In this document: positions 61,201-64,000 of the stretch, piece after piece
Numbering within the stretch: position 1 is the stretch's first letter
Layout of the letters: each line of letters starts with the position of its first letter
From: an uncultured Bacteroidales bacterium
Lineage (GTDB): Bacteria > Bacteroidota > Bacteroidia > Bacteroidales > P3
Assembly (NCBI GenBank): GCA_900318175.1
Contig: ONJQ01000029.1
Coordinates: forward strand, 1 to 64,000
Direction of reading: 5' to 3'
DNA: 64,000 bases
Translations under genes and position numbers: made by a program
The notes under the pieces: model-generated
Told to the model about the DNA's origin: nothing
What the model saw: only the letters and a program-made list of their open reading frames with translations
Databases searched by the model: none

Positions 61201-64000
61201 TGGGTGGCGAGTTGCAAGTGGGTAACGGCAATGCCAATGCCAGCAGCTACCCCATCAATACCTACTACAATTACACCCTCTGCCAGATACTCTACGACAA
61301 TGTCACCGTCTCCTCACTCACCGACACCATCTTCGGAGTGAAACTCTATCATTCCTCTGGCCCCAACACTACCCGCGATGTGGTCATCTATCTCGATACC
61401 ACAAGCCGTGCCTCACTCAACGGCAACAGCGATTATGTTGCGATGGACAGCTCCAAGATTGTCTATAGCGGTTCTCACAATGTCCACGAAGGCTGGAACA
61501 CTTTCACCTTCGCTACTCCCTGGGTGCGTCCCAACACCACGACCAACCTTGTCCTCACCTTTGATGACAACACGGGTTCCTATTCCAGCACTTCCAACTG
61601 GCAGGCTACTTCTGGTCAGACGGGCACCACACTCTATGCCTATGGCGATGGCACCAATTATGATCCCGCCTCAACCTCGATCAGTTTCAGCACTACCGAC
61701 ACACGTCCCAACGTTGTGTTTGTGGCTCCTTGCGCTGATGCCTCCTGTGTGCCTCCCAGTGTGACCGTCACTGGTACCAGTTCCACCAGCGTCACGCTCA
61801 ACTGGGTCCCTGGCCTCACCGAGACGGCTTGGACTGTAGAGTATCGCATGGTTTCCGATACGGCCTGGACTGTTGCGCTGGCTTCCACCACTGCACAGAC
61901 CCATACCATCACCGGCCTCTATGCCAACACCGCCTACGCCTTCCGCGTGGGAAGCCTCTGCCCTGTCAGCTCCGAGGTGCCTTACACCACCGTTGCAGCC
62001 CGCACTGCTTGCGCCGTAATGAGCCGCAGTTCTCTCCCCTTGTTCGAGAACTTCGATAGCTACTCCACTGGCGACCTACCAAACTGCTGGCTTGCTCCCA
62101 TGACAGGCTCCAGCTCTTCCGGATCCTTCCCCGGATGCTACAATAGTTCCTACAATGCCTATAGTGGCAACATCTATTTCGAGATGGAAAGCAGCACTGG
62201 CCAGACTGAAATCTTCGCCCTTCCCGCCATCGACACCATCGACGGCATTGAAGTCATCTTCTACGCTGCTGGCTACAGCTACTATGCTCCCAATGCCTTC
62301 GAAGTCGGTGTTTGGGAAGGTGACTCCGTCTTCCTCCCCCTTGACACCATTGATATTGACTACTCAGGCTATTACACCTATCGCCCCTACTACGTGCGGA
62401 TCAACTATAGTGGTACCAGCAACCGCATTGCCTTCCGCACTACGGGTTCTTCCAGCTACACGCTCTTTATCGAAGACCTCACCATCCATGTGCCCAACCC
62501 CTGCGACTCGGTTTCGAACATTGTGTTTGACACCATTGGGATGAGCCGTCTCTCCATCTCCTGGACCGACACTGCTGCCACTGGCAATTACACTGTCAAG
62601 ATTGGCACCACCAACAATCCCGCCGCGGCCTTCTTCACAGGCACAACAACGTCCACACACTACACCTTCACAGGCCTCTCTGGCATCACAACCTACTATG
62701 TCTGGGTCTATGCCAACTGCTCTGTGGGTCTCAGCGATCCTGCCACGGCTTCGGCTACTACCCTGGCTTCCGACCCCCATTTCCTGCCTTACTTTAACAC
62801 CTTTGAGGACACCACCGATGTCTTCTCGGTTTATCAGCTTTCCGGCACCAATACTTGGTACACGGGTTCGGCTGTCAGCCATGACGGCAGCAGGAGCATG
62901 TACGTAACCAACGACGGTGGTACCACTAATGCCTACACCAACACCACCCAGTCTATCTCCTTTGCCGTGACCTATATCCAGATTCCTTACGACAGCTCCT
63001 ATGCTATCAGTTACGATTGGCGTTGCCAAGGCGAAGGCAGTTACGACCTGATGCGTCTTGCCCTTGTCCCCGAAGGCTATGACTTCTCTTCGTCCTTCAC
63101 CTCCATCAACCGCTACAGCAACACCCTTCCCACCGGCTGGATTCCTTTGGACGGAGGCAAGCGTAACCTCCGCAACACCTGGCAGCACGATGAGAACTCC
63201 GTGCGCGTTGACGCTGGCAACTACTACCTCACTCTGGTTTGGACCAACGACAATCATTTTGGTTCCAACCCCGCAGCTGCCATTGACAACCTCTCCGTCC
63301 AGCTCCTCACCTGTCCCGCTCCCGAGGGTCTCACCGCCTCCTCTGCCACCTCTCATTCTATCGATGTCAGCTGGTCCGCTGGGGCTGCGTCGTCGTGGAT
63401 AGTGGAATATGGCGTCAGCGGTTTCACCCGCGGCATGGGAACCACAACCACCGTTACCACTACCAACATCACACTCTCCGGCCTTGCTCCCACCACCTCC
63501 TACGACATCTATGTACGTCCCATCTGTGGTGCCACCGACTCTGGTTTCGTGGCCATGGTCAACTGCATCACTGGATGCGACAGCGTCATCAACAACTTCC
63601 CCTGGGTCGAGGACTTTGAGTATGGCATCTCCTGCTGGGAGCAGTACTTCTCCCGTGGCGACGTGGCCTGGACCACCGGCAATGGCGGCAATGCCTACGG
63701 CGGTATTCCTGGTGCTGCCACAGGTCAAAGCAATGCACGATTCACCTGCAACAGCTACAACCAGTACACCACCTACCTCATCACGCCCATGCTCAACATC
63801 CAAAGCGATGAAGAGGTCATGATGACCTTCTTCCACGCCCAGCCCGCTTGGGGCACCGACCAGGACACTCTCGCCGTCCTTTATCGCACCAGCCCCGACT
63901 CCGCTTGGCACTACCTCGCCTCTTGGAACGGAAATATCGACCATTGGCAGGCCGACACCGTCATGCTGCCCAACCCCACATCGACCTATCAAGTGGCCTT
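58272..64000 (+). CDS. Giant multi-domain adhesin, FN3/CUB/cleaved-adhesin modules (3-prime end outside window)
   Basis: The frame from ATG 58272 stays open to the window end, over 1,900 codons, so the protein is partial. A signal peptide (MKNLFRNIALLAAVVLPLAT) is followed by repeated pairs of a jelly-roll cleaved-adhesin module and an FN3 domain. Modules begin near residues 20, 281 (PLVEDFESGGSVPPCW), 518, 1254, 1505 and 1776 (PWVEDFEYGISCW). A CUB-like domain lies at about 757-880 (CGGTIVDDGGLDGNYSYS to LGLSCE), and a module typical of type IX cargo at about 976-1160 (GGELQVGNGNANASSYPINT). A sorting domain is expected beyond the edge. It is probably a surface adhesin or glycan/protein-binding scaffold. 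It likely shares the promoter of the upstream gene. Confidence 0.88.
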   Translation, partial: MKNLFRNIALLAAVVLPLATWGQSYQSVPYTTGFEGLSTGDQPTGWVAYESVTTSLATFPCAYNWSGNARNGSVYYEFEFASGSAVRTLLAATCEFADPSNLMVDFYASTIASYAPTLFEVGVMEDTVFVPVDTVTLTNAGSFSSSSYYHYRVYLVEYTGTGHRIAFRAYKSGTGQMTLFLDDLTVSTAPTCAYMPGTPSATVDSNSATLTWSAPSVSAGYFIYMNNDSSWYYSSTNSYSFYALNPNTQYSGYIYNTCNGSDTSEAVPFSFRTACGMTVLPLVEDFESGGSVPPCWTITESTGSYPTVYSSYAHNGSHCFRMYSTGTYQSLASPLIYTDLNLLQVKFWARKSSTYYTSAFAVGYTTSLDSVANAVWVDTVDLGTDYTEYLYQFENAPSANGYIIFRKTTYSGDYGSIYIDDIEISLAPSCTSMPGTPVVDAVDSNSATLHWNSAAAGGYYALYVQEDNTWFNVYDTSYTITGLTPNTPYSGRLYNICLSGDTSNCTYFSFRTSCGATQLPLVEDFDGYGGGFPSCWRVTESSGTYPYVSSSAGRSGYGLYNYASSTNLSIASPRIEQPINTIETKFWARETGNDNMRVAVGYVTNLDSVSTSAVWVDTLYLTTDWAEYTTSFAHLTTGDTGHVVYRKLSGGYNYVYIDDITIREIRNCGYPDNFVSTGTASGTMSLAWSDSLGSMWEVVYGPAGINPDTVLTNTQTTTIPSITIIGLEDSITYDFYVRSLCSGESSYWQGPITARPNLYVMTANAADTVSMCGGTIVDDGGLDGNYSYSQNSTLVVYPTDNTQTIRVRGSYHTYSSDPYYGQLTIYEGVGTTGRVLGSFSGQDTLNVASLQGAVTITFVSTGYSSYYTSSGYELGLSCEPMASCNPVYNVEVTDVAGASAIVNWQYGTLVTPQSFTVTVTDTALGASTSYTVADTVRSYQLSGLTQTTTYLVTVTANCTGTDVSNPEGVYFTTTCYVGGELQVGNGNANASSYPINTYYNYTLCQILYDNVTVSSLTDTIFGVKLYHSSGPNTTRDVVIYLDTTSRASLNGNSDYVAMDSSKIVYSGSHNVHEGWNTFTFATPWVRPNTTTNLVLTFDDNTGSYSSTSNWQATSGQTGTTLYAYGDGTNYDPASTSISFSTTDTRPNVVFVAPCADASCVPPSVTVTGTSSTSVTLNWVPGLTETAWTVEYRMVSDTAWTVALASTTAQTHTITGLYANTAYAFRVGSLCPVSSEVPYTTVAARTACAVMSRSSLPLFENFDSYSTGDLPNCWLAPMTGSSSSGSFPGCYNSSYNAYSGNIYFEMESSTGQTEIFALPAIDTIDGIEVIFYAAGYSYYAPNAFEVGVWEGDSVFLPLDTIDIDYSGYYTYRPYYVRINYSGTSNRIAFRTTGSSSYTLFIEDLTIHVPNPCDSVSNIVFDTIGMSRLSISWTDTAATGNYTVKIGTTNNPAAAFFTGTTTSTHYTFTGLSGITTYYVWVYANCSVGLSDPATASATTLASDPHFLPYFNTFEDTTDVFSVYQLSGTNTWYTGSAVSHDGSRSMYVTNDGGTTNAYTNTTQSISFAVTYIQIPYDSSYAISYDWRCQGEGSYDLMRLALVPEGYDFSSSFTSINRYSNTLPTGWIPLDGGKRNLRNTWQHDENSVRVDAGNYYLTLVWTNDNHFGSNPAAAIDNLSVQLLTCPAPEGLTASSATSHSIDVSWSAGAASSWIVEYGVSGFTRGMGTTTTVTTTNITLSGLAPTTSYDIYVRPICGATDSGFVAMVNCITGCDSVINNFPWVEDFEYGISCWEQYFSRGDVAWTTGNGGNAYGGIPGAATGQSNARFTCNSYNQYTTYLITPMLNIQSDEEVMMTFFHAQPAWGTDQDTLAVLYRTSPDSAWHYLASWNGNIDHWQADTVMLPNPTSTYQVA

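Noticed and set aside
62364..63992. 542-codon minus-strand frame at the right end
   Set aside because: It is a Gly/Val-rich reading opposite the giant adhesin, whose signal peptide and FN3/CUB modules are clear on the plus strand.

Overview
The window comes from a Bacteroidota genome, almost certainly order Bacteroidales. Many genes are preceded by the Bacteroidetes-type promoter (TTTG or TTG, about 19 bases, then TAnnTTTG). Other signs are proteins with type IX secretion sorting domains, the tmRNA tag GENNYALAA, the menaquinone genes menA and menG, a solitary rnfA, SDR-type threonine dehydrogenase, and DUF2795, DUF2156 and C69 dipeptidase genes usual in gut Bacteroidales. Host DNA is fairly GC-rich. 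The genus cannot be given from sequence alone.

Layout. 1-1300: decayed copies of an AlbA/Schlafen-type regulator and a cluster of short palindromes. 1.3-28.3 kb: mostly ordinary chromosome. It holds a minus-strand membrane/acetyltransferase/DUF2156 operon, tdh, menA-menG, a C69 dipeptidase, an arginase-fold protein that has lost its metal motifs, an ECF sigma factor, two CarboxypepD-type proteins, a degenerate SGNH protein facing a truncated binding protein, an AlaX-like editing protein, ackA, two paralogous lipoproteins, cysS, a NUDIX gene, a CtpA-type protease, a thioredoxin-like protein, mrp, nifU, a PduO-type adenosyltransferase and a DUF2795-DUF2520-tatD operon.

28.3-42.5 kb: a defence island sits inside tatD. 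A 99-bp stretch of tatD is present identically at both ends (28577-28675 and 42087-42185), each followed by a different, incomplete tatD 3-prime part. The island carries a Fic protein behind a duplicated 35-bp leader, then one long apparent operon: DUF2971, hsdM, an N-terminal DUF1016 fragment, hsdS, an AIPR-family abortive-infection protein, a PtuA-like ATPase, a PtuB/TIGR02646-like HNH nuclease and hsdR. A Septu-like pair and an AIPR nuclease are thus nested between the specificity and restriction genes of a type I restriction system. This is the most notable system in the window.

42.5-64 kb: a beta-barrel protein, rnfA, a small acidic lipoprotein, trpS, manC, a four-gene ECF sigma operon, a second C69 dipeptidase, tRNA-Glu with a broken rpsT, tRNA-Asp, and tmRNA whose 3-prime end and terminator are duplicated. 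A decayed RNA methyltransferase fragment, a DUF4062-TPR protein with near-identical 138-bp repeats and two type IX secreted adhesins follow. The second adhesin is open from 58272 to the window end (over 1,900 codons).

Several genes (tatD twice, rpsT, the second AlbA copy) carry internal deletions. Whether this is biology or assembly error cannot be told from the sequence.
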